A stretch of 64,000 nucleotides of DNA from BJHQ01 sp964654285. GTDB taxonomy: Bacteria > Planctomycetota > UBA11346. This document shows positions 1 through 10,100 of this stretch, piece after piece; position 1 is the first letter of the stretch, and each line of letters starts with the position of its first letter. The stretch covers positions 1 to 64,000 of the forward strand of contig CAZZJC010000015.1 in assembly GCA_964654285.1 (NCBI GenBank), in the 5' to 3' direction. Under the pieces are notes generated by a model that was not told the origin of the DNA, ran no database searches, and worked only from the letters and a program-made list of their open reading frames with translations. Both the position numbers and the translations under genes were made by a program.

Positions 1-20
1 CGCCCGTACGGTTCGGAGGG

Positions 21-46
21 AGGGGCGGCCCGAAAGGGCCGTCCCT
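21..46. repeat. GC-rich hairpin with GAAA loop
   Basis: An 11-bp stem (positions 21-31 with 36-46, one G-U pair) closes a GAAA tetraloop. No T-run follows, so it is not a classic intrinsic terminator; it could be an end-of-transcript hairpin of an upstream gene or a dispersed palindromic repeat. A second perfect 14-bp palindrome, CGCCCCGCGGGGCG, lies at 77-90. No gene is supported in the first 138 bases. Confidence 0.45.
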
Positions 47-138
47 ACCCCAATCCAGGAAGGCCGACTCTTGAGGCGCCCCGCGGGGCGGCCGGCCGTA
101 GACGTTGAGCCGGCACGTTGCCGGCCGAGCATGCCGCG

Positions 139-2721
139 ATGCCCAGCCTCGCCCTCGCCGCGTCCAGTTCCCCGTTCTGCGATCCCGCCACGCCGCCGCG
201 CTGGATCCGGCCGCGCCATTTCCGCATCAGCCATGTCGCACTGGATGTCTCCATCGATCTCGACCGGCATGAGGTCGCCGGCCGGGTCGAGCACCGCGTC
301 GAACTCCTGCCGCATGGCCGGCGCGAACGCAGCCTGGTGCTCGACCAGCACGATCTGCTGATCAGCGCCGCCAGCATCGACGGCATCCCGGCGCGCTTCA
401 GCGTCGTTGCCGGCCAGGTCGCGGTGGCCCTGCCCGAGGGCACCCCCGACCGCTTCGCCCTCGCGTTGACCTTCACCGCCAGCGAACCGCGCAAAGGCCT
501 GTATTTCATCGCGGCGGACGCGACCAGGAAGCAGGTCGCCATGGCCTGGACCCAAGGCGCGATGGAAGACCACGCGCACTGGTTCCCCTGCTTCGACGAT
601 CCCAACAACCTGTCGACGTTCGCCCTCACGGTGCGTCACGCCGCCGGCGTGCAGGCGGTGGCGAACGGCGAACGCCTGTCCCGCACCGAGCACGGTGACG
701 GCACCGCGACCACCCGCTATGAGCACCGTCTGCCGCACGTCATCTACCTGCTCAACCTCGTGGTCGGGGATCTTGTCGCGGTCGGGGATGCGACCGGGCC
801 GGTGCCGATCGCGCACTGGCTGCCGCGCGGGCAGGAGGCCGGCGCCCTGGCGATGTTCCGCGCCACCGCACCGGCGATCCGCTGGTTCGCCGAGTTCCTG
901 CACACGCCGTTCCCCTGGCAGCGTTACGGCCACGCGGTGGTGCACGGCTTCATGTGGGGCGGGATGGAAAACGCGACCCTGACCACCATCACCGACCGGG
1001 TGGTGATGGATGCCGCCGTGCAGGCCCGCGAGGACACCGACTGCGATTCCCTGGTCGTGCACGAGCTCGCGCACCAGTGGTTCGGCGACCTGCTGACCAT
1101 GAAGGCATGGTCCGACATCTGGCTGAACGAGAGCTTCGCCACCTGGCTGGAGGCGCGCGCCACGGGTTCTCTGCACGCCGCCCAGCGGGGAACCACCACC
1201 GAGGACGAGATCGCCCTGCACCTGTGGCAGAACCGTGAGGCCTACCTGGAGGAGGATTCCTCGCGCTACCGCCGGCCGTTGGTCACCAACCGCTATGCTG
1301 ACGCATACGAACTGTTCGACCGCGTGGCGTATGAGAAGGGCAGTCTGGTCCTGCACCTCATGCACCGCCACCTCGGTGACGATCGCATGCGCGCAGCGCT
1401 GGCGCTGTACCTCAAGCGCCACGCGCACGGTCTGGTCGAGACCGCCGACTTCCGCCAGGCGGTCGAGGATGCCACTGGCGAACCGCTCGACTGGTTCTTC
1501 GCCCAGTGGGTCCACCGCGCCGGCCATCCTGAACTGGCGGTCAGCTGGAAACACGATCCAGGCCGCAACCAGCTCGTGGTCGAAGTCGAGCAGCGCCAGG
1601 CCGCGAGCGACGCCGAACAGGTCTATCGTTTGCCGCTGGCAGTCGCCTGGGGCGACGCCAACGGCGAATCGGGCCGGGTCCGGGTCGAGGTGACGAAAGG
1701 CAAGGAAACCCTGGTGATTCCCTGCGATACGGCACCGGTGTGGGTCGCGCTCGATCCCGACGGCGACCTGCTCTGCGCCACCTGGGACGAGACCGGCGAC
1801 GCGCGGCAGCACCTCGCCCGCCTGGCCTGCCCCGCGTTGTCCGCCGTGACCCGCGCGCGGGCCGCGGTGGCGCTCGGCACGTTGCACCTGGGCAAGGCAG
1901 ACCTCGGCGGCCTGCGCGCCATCGCCGCCGATGCGGGCCAATGCGAACTGGTGCGACGCGAGTGCCTGGCCGCCCTCGGCGCCCAGGCGCGACCGGCGGC
2001 GCGCGACCATCTCATCGTCCTCGGCGAAACCCTGGCAGAGCCGCGTCTGCGCCGCGCCGTCGCGAGCGCCCTGGCGAAGCCGGTGCGCGATGCGTCTGAG
2101 GCCGCCGACCTCGCCCGCCGCCTGGTCACCCAGGCCGATGCTGAGACGAGCGACCTCACCCGTGGCGAAATGCTCGCCGCCCGCGCCGCGCTCGAACATC
2201 CGGGCGCGACCCCGGAACTGCGCGCCCGCCTGCGCCGCGAGTCCTGGCAGCAGCGCCTGCGGGCCTTCCTGGTGCGTGGACTTGGTCAATCCGGCGAGGC
2301 CGCCGCGATCGACGACGCCGCGCTGGTCCTGGCCGACGCCAGCGAACCCGACCATGTGCGCTGCGCCGCCGCGACCGCGCTCGCCCGCCTGGGCGCACGC
2401 CACCGCCCGGCCCGCGACCGCATACGGCGCCTCCTCGAACCGCACCTGGACGCTGCCGCGCTCCACCTGCGCTCCGCCACCGCCCACGCCCTTGCCGACC
2501 TCGGCGATCCCGCCGCCCGCGCGGCACTGTCCGCCCGGCTCGAGCGCGAGGTCTTCGGCAACGTCCGCCGCGTCCTGCGCGAAGCCCTGGAAACCCTGGG
2601 AAAGACCGCCGCCGCCGACACCGCCCTGGCCGCGGCGAGCAAGCGCATCGACGAACTGGAGACCGCGCGCAAACGTCTGGAGGCGCGCCTGGAGGCGCTC
2701 GAAAAGCGGCTTGGCGGGTGA
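139..2721 (+). CDS. M1-family zinc aminopeptidase with C-terminal HEAT-like region
   Basis: Metallo-aminopeptidase expected to remove N-terminal residues from peptides. The substrate-binding motif appears as GGMEN (residues 274-278) in place of the usual GAMEN. The zinc site HELAHQW starts at residue 308 and the third ligand is the glutamate of NESFATW at 331, giving the family's HExxH-x18-E spacing. After the catalytic part, roughly residues 540-830 are alanine/arginine-rich paired helices resembling HEAT repeats, ending in a short coiled coil; similar extensions occur in large M1 enzymes. No signal peptide is visible, so it is probably cytoplasmic. The ATG at 139 is preferred; an in-frame TTG at 118 would add seven residues. 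It ends 13 bp from the convergent permease gene. Confidence 0.9.
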   Translation: MPSLALAASSSPFCDPATPPRWIRPRHFRISHVALDVSIDLDRHEVAGRVEHRVELLPHGRRERSLVLDQHDLLISAASIDGIPARFSVVAGQVAVALPEGTPDRFALALTFTASEPRKGLYFIAADATRKQVAMAWTQGAMEDHAHWFPCFDDPNNLSTFALTVRHAAGVQAVANGERLSRTEHGDGTATTRYEHRLPHVIYLLNLVVGDLVAVGDATGPVPIAHWLPRGQEAGALAMFRATAPAIRWFAEFLHTPFPWQRYGHAVVHGFMWGGMENATLTTITDRVVMDAAVQAREDTDCDSLVVHELAHQWFGDLLTMKAWSDIWLNESFATWLEARATGSLHAAQRGTTTEDEIALHLWQNREAYLEEDSSRYRRPLVTNRYADAYELFDRVAYEKGSLVLHLMHRHLGDDRMRAALALYLKRHAHGLVETADFRQAVEDATGEPLDWFFAQWVHRAGHPELAVSWKHDPGRNQLVVEVEQRQAASDAEQVYRLPLAVAWGDANGESGRVRVEVTKGKETLVIPCDTAPVWVALDPDGDLLCATWDETGDARQHLARLACPALSAVTRARAAVALGTLHLGKADLGGLRAIAADAGQCELVRRECLAALGAQARPAARDHLIVLGETLAEPRLRRAVASALAKPVRDASEAADLARRLVTQADAETSDLTRGEMLAARAALEHPGATPELRARLRRESWQQRLRAFLVRGLGQSGEAAAIDDAALVLADASEPDHVRCAAATALARLGARHRPARDRIRRLLEPHLDAAALHLRSATAHALADLGDPAARAALSARLEREVFGNVRRVLREALETLGKTAAADTALAAASKRIDELETARKRLEARLEALEKRLGG

Positions 2722-2734
2722 GAGCGTCGGGTCG

Positions 2735-3958
2735 TCAGGCCGCCGCTCGCGGCGTAGACCGGCCCAACCAGCCCAGGAGCACGAATCCGGGCAGGCAGAT
2801 CGCGATGGAAGCCACGAAGAAACCGGTCCATCCCATCGACCCGACCAGATAGCCGGCGGGCGCGGTGAGGTATTTCCCAAGCGCCCATGCGGCGGTCAGC
2901 ACCGCGTACTGGGTCGCGGCCTGGCCGGGAGAACAATGGCGCATGAGGTAGCCGACGAACGCCGCCGCCAGGAAACCGCCGCAGGCGTTCTCGATCGCCA
3001 TGGCGAGGCCCAGGCCCCACGCGCCATGCCAGACACCCCAGGATAAGAGCAGGTAGACCACGTTGCTGGCGGCGCCCAGGATGCCGCCGATCCACAGGCA
3101 ACGGATCAGGCCCCAACGGGTCGCCAGCCAACCGGCAACGGCGACGCCGACGCCGGCCGCGATCAGCCCGACCGCGCCCCTGGCCCAGCCGATCGCCTCC
3201 TTGTCAAAGCCGATCTCGCGCAGGAAGACTCCGGACTGGTTCCCGGCCCATTGATCGCTCAGCCGGAACAGCAGCGAAAAGGCGAGCAGTCCGGCCAAAC
3301 GTCCAGGACCGAGATCGCGCCAGAACGCGGCCAGCGGCTGGACCACGGCCGCCGCCAGGGTGAGCGGCGGCGGCCGACGGACCGGTTCGCGGATCAGCAG
3401 GCTGCCGACGACGCCGATCAGCATCAGCCCGGCCAGGGTCAGGTAGGTGAAGGTCCAACCGCAGTGCTGTGCCAATGCCAGCGCCGCCGCGCCGCTGACC
3501 AGGGCGGCGGCGCGATAGCCCCACACCGCCGCGCCTGCCGCCGCGCCCAGCCGGCGTTCATCCACCGCCTCGCAGGTGATCGCATTGACCGCGATATCCT
3601 GGGTGGCGCTCATCACCGCGACCAGGGTGGCCATGATCAGGAGACCCCCCGGCGTCCGCCCCGGATCCAGGAACGCCATCGTCACTAGGCCGAACAGCAC
3701 CAGGATCTGGCTGATCAGCATCCAACCGCGTCGCAATCCGAACGGCGGGGCGTACCGATCCAGCACCGGCGCCCAGAGGAACTTCAGGGCGAACGGCAGT
3801 CCGACCAGACCCATCATGCCGATCTCACCGGGTTTCAGCCCGGCATCGACGAACCATTGCTGCAAGGTCCCGGCGACCATTTCGCTCGGCAGACCCGAGG
3901 CGAACCCCAGAAGGAGCAGCGCCGGGATGGTCCGGCGGGGGATGTCGCGCTTGGTCAC
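2735..3958 (-). CDS. AmpG-like muropeptide permease (MFS)
   Basis: A 407-residue polytopic membrane protein of the major facilitator superfamily. The N-terminus (GFASGLPSEM), the LKFLWAPVLDRY segment after the first helices and SATQDIAVNA are typical of AmpG permeases, which import GlcNAc-anhydroMurNAc-peptides from the periplasm. The start is a GTG whose last two bases form part of the stop of the upstream Mpl-like gene (GTGA overlap), so the two are translationally coupled. An upstream in-frame extension is open but antisense-like and is rejected. Pairing with a Mur ligase supports a cell-wall recycling role. Substrate is inferred from family and context only. Confidence 0.85.
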   Translation of the reverse strand: MTKRDIPRRTIPALLLLGFASGLPSEMVAGTLQQWFVDAGLKPGEIGMMGLVGLPFALKFLWAPVLDRYAPPFGLRRGWMLISQILVLFGLVTMAFLDPGRTPGGLLIMATLVAVMSATQDIAVNAITCEAVDERRLGAAAGAAVWGYRAAALVSGAAALALAQHCGWTFTYLTLAGLMLIGVVGSLLIREPVRRPPPLTLAAAVVQPLAAFWRDLGPGRLAGLLAFSLLFRLSDQWAGNQSGVFLREIGFDKEAIGWARGAVGLIAAGVGVAVAGWLATRWGLIRCLWIGGILGAASNVVYLLLSWGVWHGAWGLGLAMAIENACGGFLAAAFVGYLMRHCSPGQAATQYAVLTAAWALGKYLTAPAGYLVGSMGWTGFFVASIAICLPGFVLLGWLGRSTPRAAA

Positions 3959-5418
3959 AGCAGGTCGTGGATCGCCCGCGCCAGGCGCGGCAGGGCGGGG
4001 TCGCGGGCGCCCATGAGCAGCACGGTGTCGTTGGGGATGGCGGTCTCGGCGCACCAGCGCAGGACGCCGGCGTGGTCGTCGGCGCTGGCGGCGCGCAGGC
4101 GGGGCGGCAGGTCGGCGCAGAGGTCGTGGCTGCTGAGGTCCTTCGCCACCGTGCCGCCGGCGTAGAAGATCGGGGCGTAGCACCAGCGGTCCTGCGGGCG
4201 CAGGATCTCGGGGATGAGGGTGCGCAGTTCCGGGCGCAGGAAGCGCGCCGGGCCGAAGCCGTGCGGCTGGAAGATGGCCAGCAACCGGTCGCAGCCGGCC
4301 TGGGCGGCGGCCACGGCGGCGCGGATCTTTTCGCCGTTGTGGGCGTAGTCGTCGACCACGCGGATGCCGGTGTCGGTGGTGCCGATGACCTCGAAGCGAC
4401 GGAAGATGCCAGGGAACTCGCGCAGGTGGCGGGCCGAATCCGCGAGCGGGATGCCGAGCGCGCGTGCGGCGGTGCAGGCGGCCACCGCATTGTCGAGCGT
4501 GTGCGCGCCGGGTTGCGGCAGGTCGAGCAGGATCTCGGCGGGTTCACCGGCTGGGATCCTGGCCGGTCGCAGCACACCCAGCGACCGTTCCGGGCCGACC
4601 GCGACCACGTCCAGGGCGAGTTCGCCGCCGAGTCCGTAGCGCACGGACGCAGGATGACCTGGGGCCAGCGCTGCCGCTTCCTGGCAACCGGCGTTCACCA
4701 GCAGACGGGCAGACTGCGCCGCGAATCGGACGAACTGGGCCCGGATGTCGGCAACCTCGCCATGGTCGCGCGCGATGTTGTGGACGAGGCCGACGCCGGG
4801 ACGGTACCCCACCAGCGTACCATCGGATTCGCATGCCTCGGCGATCACCGGGCCACCGCGCGGGCCGGCGAGGAATCCGCCCATACCCCCCGCCCCAGCG
4901 GTGACGCCCCCCGCCCCAGCGGTGACGCCCCCCGCCCCAGCGGTGACGCCCCCCGCCCCAGCGGCAAGCGGTGCTCCACCCAGGAAGGTGTGCGCGACGC
5001 CGGCGCGCGAGAGAATCCAATGGATCATCCCGGAAACCGTGCTTTTCCCGCTCGTCCCGGCCACCGCGAGGCCGGGAGCGCCGGCCGCGACGACCTCGGC
5101 CAGCAGCGCCGGCCTGGCCACGCACGCCAGGTTCAGTGCCCGCGCGCGCGACATCTCGGGCGTGTCGGGTTCGACCGCAGCCGAGTACACCACGCGATCG
5201 AGTGCGGCGTGGATGGCCGTCCCATCCTGCGGCAGGATGCGGATGCCCTGCGATTCCAGCCGTCGACGCAGATCGGCCTGCTGGCCCTGGTCGAAGGAAC
5301 GGTCGGACCCCTGCACGTCATGCCCCCAGGCGCGCATGAGCTGCGCGAGCGGATTCATGCCGGCCCCGGCGATGCCGGAGAAATGCAGGCTCTGACGCTG
5401 GTCCGGCCCTCCGCTCAT
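3955..5418 (-). CDS. Mur ligase family protein, probably Mpl (muropeptide recycling)
   Basis: ATP-dependent Mur ligase of 487 residues. The N-terminal domain carries GIAGAGM (15-21); the ATP P-loop GTSGKST is at 121-127; VVDDYAHN marks the C-terminal domain. These are shared by MurC and by Mpl, which joins recycled L-Ala-gamma-D-Glu-mDAP to UDP-MurNAc. The following coupled AmpG-like gene favours Mpl; MurC remains possible. Between the P-loop and the substrate domain lies an inserted tract (about residues 152-178) encoded by a 21-bp tandem repeat. The ATG overlaps the upstream stop (ATGA). Confidence 0.82.
   Translation of the reverse strand: MSGGPDQRQSLHFSGIAGAGMNPLAQLMRAWGHDVQGSDRSFDQGQQADLRRRLESQGIRILPQDGTAIHAALDRVVYSAAVEPDTPEMSRARALNLACVARPALLAEVVAAGAPGLAVAGTSGKSTVSGMIHWILSRAGVAHTFLGGAPLAAGAGGVTAGAGGVTAGAGGVTAGAGGMGGFLAGPRGGPVIAEACESDGTLVGYRPGVGLVHNIARDHGEVADIRAQFVRFAAQSARLLVNAGCQEAAALAPGHPASVRYGLGGELALDVVAVGPERSLGVLRPARIPAGEPAEILLDLPQPGAHTLDNAVAACTAARALGIPLADSARHLREFPGIFRRFEVIGTTDTGIRVVDDYAHNGEKIRAAVAAAQAGCDRLLAIFQPHGFGPARFLRPELRTLIPEILRPQDRWCYAPIFYAGGTVAKDLSSHDLCADLPPRLRAASADDHAGVLRWCAETAIPNDTVLLMGARDPALPRLARAIHDLL
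4886..4964. repeat. 21-bp tandem repeat inside the Mur ligase gene
   Basis: Three identical 21-bp units (4886-4906, 4907-4927, 4928-4948) and a partial fourth. Being seven codons long, each unit adds AGAGGVT to the protein, so copy number can change without breaking the frame. It looks like a variable-number tandem repeat. Confidence 0.9.
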
Positions 5419-6713
5419 GGGGCGAATTGGGCCTTGAGGTCCTTCGCCTTGGTGATGAATGAGTCCTTGCCCCAGGTCGCGATCACCGCATCCAGGCGCT
5501 CGATCGCCGCCTTGCGCGCGGCGGCGCGCACCGATTCGGACGAACCCGCGGCGGTGTAGTCGATGCGGTAGTTGGCGACGCGTTTTTCCACCGTCTCCCA
5601 GGCCTTGTCGCTGGCCTTGGCCACGTAGTCGCGCAGGGCCGCGAAGTCGGCCTGGGGGAACTTGCGGGCGCGCTCGTCGATGACGGCTTCGGCCTCCTGG
5701 AACTTCTCGAGCTGCACCAGCGGATGCACGAGCGCGGTCGCCTCGGTGACCTGGTCGGTGGTGACCTTGGCCAGGCGGCGCGCACGTTCGTCCGCCACCT
5801 TGGCCACGAAGCGCTTGGTCTCGGTGATCTTGTCCTTGAAGTCGGCGAGGGCCTGGTCGTTGCGGGCGCCGCCGATCTCTTTCGGGTTCTCGCAGAAGGC
5901 CTGGAGATCCTTGTCGAGCTTGTCGAGATCCGCGTCGGGCATGGCATTCAGTTTCGCCAGGCGACCGGTGAGGCTTTCGAAATTGACCTGCACGCGCTGG
6001 ATGTCGCTGGCCTTGGTGATCTCGGGATCGAGCTTCTCGATCTCGAGGCGCAGTTCGTAGGCCCGCCGGGCCAGCCGGAGATCGACGACCTGCTCGCGGT
6101 TCGGGGTCTCCACCGCGTTGCCCAGCTCCCGGCTGCCGTCCAGGGCTTTCAGCGCGGCGGTGTAGCGTTCGCGCGCCTGGTCGGGATTGCCGGTCTCGAT
6201 GCCCCGGCGGATCTGATCCAGTTTCTCCTGGGTGTCGTGGAGGACAGCCTCGGCCGCGACCCGGCGCGGATCCTTGCCGAGCAGCTTCACCGCCACGAAC
6301 ACCAGCACGAGGGCGAGCATCGCGCCGCCGACGATCATCGCGCCCAGGCGGATGGCCGCCTTGCGCGCCGCCTGTTGCTCCGGGGTCAGCTGGCGGCGGG
6401 ACGAGATCGGCCCCGACCGCTGGGCGGACTTGCGGGTGGAACGGCGGCCGGAACGGCCGCCAGCCCGGCCTTCCGCCACTGCGGAGGCAGAATCGCCCGT
6501 CGCCGCCGCTGCAGACTCGGCAGGAGCGGCAGGAGCCGCGTCCGCCGGCGGAAGTTCGACCTCGAGATTGTCGGTCGCCCGGTCGTCATGGCCGTCGTTC
6601 GCCGGGGCGGCGTCAGGCGCCGTCACCGGGACGGGCTTCTCGTCGCCCGGCGCGGGTTTCTGGGCTGCGCCCTTGCGTCGGAGCGTGGAGATGCGGGAGG
6701 AACGAGGTGGCAT
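5415..6713 (-). CDS. membrane-anchored coiled-coil protein, unknown function
   Basis: Not a recognised family. The 432-residue product begins with a long Ala/Pro/Arg-rich, probably disordered cytoplasmic segment (about 1-120), has one transmembrane helix (about 122-145, LGAMIVGGAMLALVLVFVAV), then a mainly helical, charged region with heptad character to the end, ending KAKDLKAQFAP. The start chosen is the ATG at 6713, where the protein-like composition begins; the frame is open further upstream. It is first in the operon with the Mpl- and AmpG-like genes (ATGA overlap), and divergent from the giant coiled-coil gene. A scaffold or envelope-structural role is possible but unproven. Confidence 0.7.
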   Translation of the reverse strand: MPPRSSRISTLRRKGAAQKPAPGDEKPVPVTAPDAAPANDGHDDRATDNLEVELPPADAAPAAPAESAAAATGDSASAVAEGRAGGRSGRRSTRKSAQRSGPISSRRQLTPEQQAARKAAIRLGAMIVGGAMLALVLVFVAVKLLGKDPRRVAAEAVLHDTQEKLDQIRRGIETGNPDQARERYTAALKALDGSRELGNAVETPNREQVVDLRLARRAYELRLEIEKLDPEITKASDIQRVQVNFESLTGRLAKLNAMPDADLDKLDKDLQAFCENPKEIGGARNDQALADFKDKITETKRFVAKVADERARRLAKVTTDQVTEATALVHPLVQLEKFQEAEAVIDERARKFPQADFAALRDYVAKASDKAWETVEKRVANYRIDYTAAGSSESVRAAARKAAIERLDAVIATWGKDSFITKAKDLKAQFAP

Positions 6714-7131
6714 GGTGCTTTGATCCCTGACGTGTCGGGCAGGAGCGGAGCATGGGTACGCTGGCCGGGCAGACAACTGCATGCGCCGACGCTCGCATCG
6801 CGGCTGTGCCACTCTCGGGCAAGGCCGGGATCCTGGCCCGCAACCGCGGTGATTGGGGCGAAACCCGGAGCACGGTCCTCCGGGCCGCTCGGATTGCCGC
6901 CGCTGACGCAGCGGATCGATCCCGGCCGGCGGCCCAGAGGGCCGGGCTCGATAAGACGCCATCGCCGACGTGGGGGCCGCCTGCGGATTCTCCGGCCTGG
7001 CATCCGGATTTCGTGTATCACATCGCCATGGGCGTGTGCGGGAGCAGCCCCTGCCGGTCCTTGCCAACCCAGCAACCTGAAAGACAAGCATCCGCACCGG
7101 CGCCGAGCCGGTCCACCCGAGGGAACCTCCC
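6714..7131. promoter_or_regulatory. divergent intergenic region with structured leader
   Basis: 418 bp separate two divergent genes, so both promoters should lie here. The last 110 bases before the plus-strand gene can fold: GTGCGG near 7036 pairs with CCGCAC at 7092-7097, and ACCGGC (7096-7101) with GCCGGT (7107-7112) around a 5-nt loop. A good Shine-Dalgarno (GAGGG) precedes the ATG at 7132. No known riboswitch consensus was matched. No gene is seen in the rest of the interval. Confidence 0.4.
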
Positions 7132-10100
7132 ATGACCGGCCCCAACGAGAAACTTCCCGACATCGTCCAGGGCCTTGGCGGACTTGGCGAAACCACCACC
7201 GCCGCCGACCTGGTGCGCCAGCGGGGTCAGAACCGCAAGCTGAAGGTGATCAGCGAGAAGAAGCTCATCGAGTGGATCGATTCGCTGCTCGCGCAGCAGC
7301 TCGCCGGGCGCGAAGACACCTTCAGCGACCTGGAAAAGAAGGAGATGCTGGCCAAGACCCAGGAGGAGCTCGCCCGTCGCATCCAGCGCCAGAAGGAGGC
7401 CGAGAACGAGAACGAACGGCTGAAGCGCGAGAAGGAGGAGGCCCTCCAGGCGTTGAGCAACACCCAGGGCAGCGCCACCGATTTCGAGACCGCGATCAAC
7501 GCCCTGCGCGCCAAGCTGGACGAAAGCGAACGCATCAATTCCGACCTGCAGCAGGACAATTACGAACTCCAGGACCAGTTGCAGGAGAAGATCCAGCTCC
7601 TGTCCTCGACCATCGCCGAGAAGGACCGCCTGCACGGCACCGTGCGCTCGCAGATCACCCGCTCGTCAGGACTGGTCGAAGGCGTGATCGGACTCGACGC
7701 CGCCTATTACGGCAGCCAGCACGCCGAGGCCAGTCCGGTGGCCGAGGACGCCGGCACCGAAGAGGCGTTCTACCACGACTTCGAGGTCGCCGCCGCCGTC
7801 ATCCAGACCCTCGCCGCCGACCTCGAACGCCTGCGCGGGATCGTCGCGGAACAGGCGAAGAAGAAGGCCGACGAGGGCCCGCAGCTGCTCGCCGCCGATC
7901 TCGCCCTGCTGGAGCAGCTCAAGTCCGGCAGCCTGCATGCGGTCGACGTGGCGCAGCCGGTCGAAGGCCTGGTCGAGGCCCTGGCCGGCGCCCGCGACGA
8001 GGCGATCGCGCTCGACACCGCCGTGGCAGCGGCCACCGGCGCCGCCCAGCCGCAGGCCCCATCCGCCCTGGTCGAGGGCGAGAATCCCGCCGAATCGCTC
8101 GCCGGCGCCACCGCCGTGGCGCGCGAACTCGCCGCCGCGATGGCGCGCGACCGCAAGCGCATCGCGGTGCTGGCGCAGATGCGCGACGACGCCGACGAGG
8201 CCCGCAACGCCGCCGAGGCCGAGTGCGAGCAGATCCGCACCGCCTATGAGAAGCTGCTTTCCGCCGTGGCCCGGCGCGGCAGCGAGGCCGTGTCCGTTCC
8301 CCAGGCGGTCACCGATGCCGCCGCCCCGGCCGAGGCGCGCAGCGAAGCCGCCGTCGCGGTGGTCGGCCAGCTCGCCGATCTCGGCGGCAGGCAGGAGCGC
8401 GCAGCCGTGCTGTCGCAGCCGCTCAGCGCGATCAACCGCGTCCTGGTGTCGACCGGCGGCCTGCCGGCGGTGCAGCCCGCCGAACTCGATGATGAGAAAT
8501 CGATCGCCGAGGGCCTGGCGACCGCGATCGCGAACCTGGACCAGCTGCTGGCCGAGCAGCGTCGCGAGATCGAGGCGGCCCGCACCTGCGATCGCGCCCT
8601 GGCGGAACAGGTGCGCGAACTCGCCCTCGCCCGCGCCAAGGAGACCGCCGGCGCCGCCGGCTCGTCGCAGCTGGCCGCCAGCGTCGAACGGCTCGATCAG
8701 GTCATCGCCAGCCGCGATGCCGGGCCGGAGGTCATGGTCGCGGCCACGCAGGGCGTCGTCAGCGCCCTCGCGGCGCAGGCTGCCGCAGCCCAGGCGGCCG
8801 CGCGCAACGAGACCGAACTCGCGCGCGGCGAGGTCACCCGCTCGCACCAGGCCCAGGACCGCATCGCCGCCACCGTGGTCGCGGCCGCGCGCGGCGACGC
8901 GGTGCTGGCCGAGCATGTCGCCGAGATCGCGATGTCGGTCGATGCCGGCGAGAAGCCCGATCCGGAATCGATCCGCGAAGCCGTGGTCAAGCTCGCCGAA
9001 CGCAAGCGCTCCCTCGACGCCGAGCTGGCGGAGCTGCGTGGCCAGATCCGGCAGACCGTCGAGGCCAAGTCGGCCGCCGAGGCGAACCAGGCCAGGCTCA
9101 CCACCGAGATCGCCGAACTGCGTGCCCTGTCGCAGCAGACGGCTGAGGCCAAGTCCAGCGCCGAAGGCGACCGGACCCAGCTCGGGCAGGAGCTCGCCCA
9201 GGCGAACAAGCTGCTCGACGAGATCCGCCAGCGCGCCGAACAGGAACGTCAGCGCGCAGACGAGGCGCGCCAGCACGCGGAGGAGGCCGATCGCGCCCTG
9301 GTCCGCCTCAATGCCGAACTCGCCGCCGCCAAGACCGAGGCCGAGGCGAAAGCGCAGGCCGAGCGCGAGCGCACCCAGGCCCTGGCCGCCACGGTCACCG
9401 CCGCCGCGAGCAACGATCCGGTGCTGTCCGCCGCCTTCGCGCCCAGCCCGCTGTCGGCATCGAAGCCCGCGACCGACCGCTTCACCAAGGCGCGCGCGGC
9501 GGATGCGCCCGCGCCCGATCTCACCCCGCTGCCGATCCACGAGGCCGTCGCCCGGCTCGCCGCGCGCAAGCAGGTGCTGGCCGAGGAATCCACCCGGCTG
9601 GCCGGCGAACGCGACGCGCTGCGGCTGGAAGCCGAGCAGGCCAAGGCCCAGCTCGCCACCGCCCTGGCGCAATTGCGCCAGGCGCAGGAGGCCGACATCA
9701 GGCACACCGGCGAGGCCCGGGCCCTGACCGCCGAACTCGAGGCCGCCAAGGCGCGGGTCGAGGAGGCCGTGCGCCAAGGCGAGGCCTACCGCCTCGAGCT
9801 CGAAGCCAAGGCCGCGCGCATATCGGAGACCGCCGTGCTGCGCGCCGGCCTCAAGGCCGAAAACGCCAAGCTCCAGTCCCAGATCGCGGAAGTCCAGCGC
9901 GAGAGCGAACGCCTGGGGGCCGAACTCGCCGCCGCGACCGCCGCCACCGCCGCCGCGCAGGCACGGGCGCAGGTGCACCTGCAGCAGGTGAAGACGCTGT
10001 CCGCCAGCGTGGTCGCCGCCGCCCAGGGTGACGAGGCCCTGGCGGATTCGGCCGCCGATCTCGCCCTGGTGGCGGAGCAGGCCGACGGAACCACCGACGT

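Noticed and set aside
4886..4964. CRISPR-like repeat
   Set aside because: Perfect tandem units without spacers inside a coding frame.
7025..7131. SAM-type riboswitch
   Set aside because: AGCAACC is suggestive, but the conserved GGTGC-AAxTCC core and the required stems are missing, and the downstream gene has no link to methionine metabolism.
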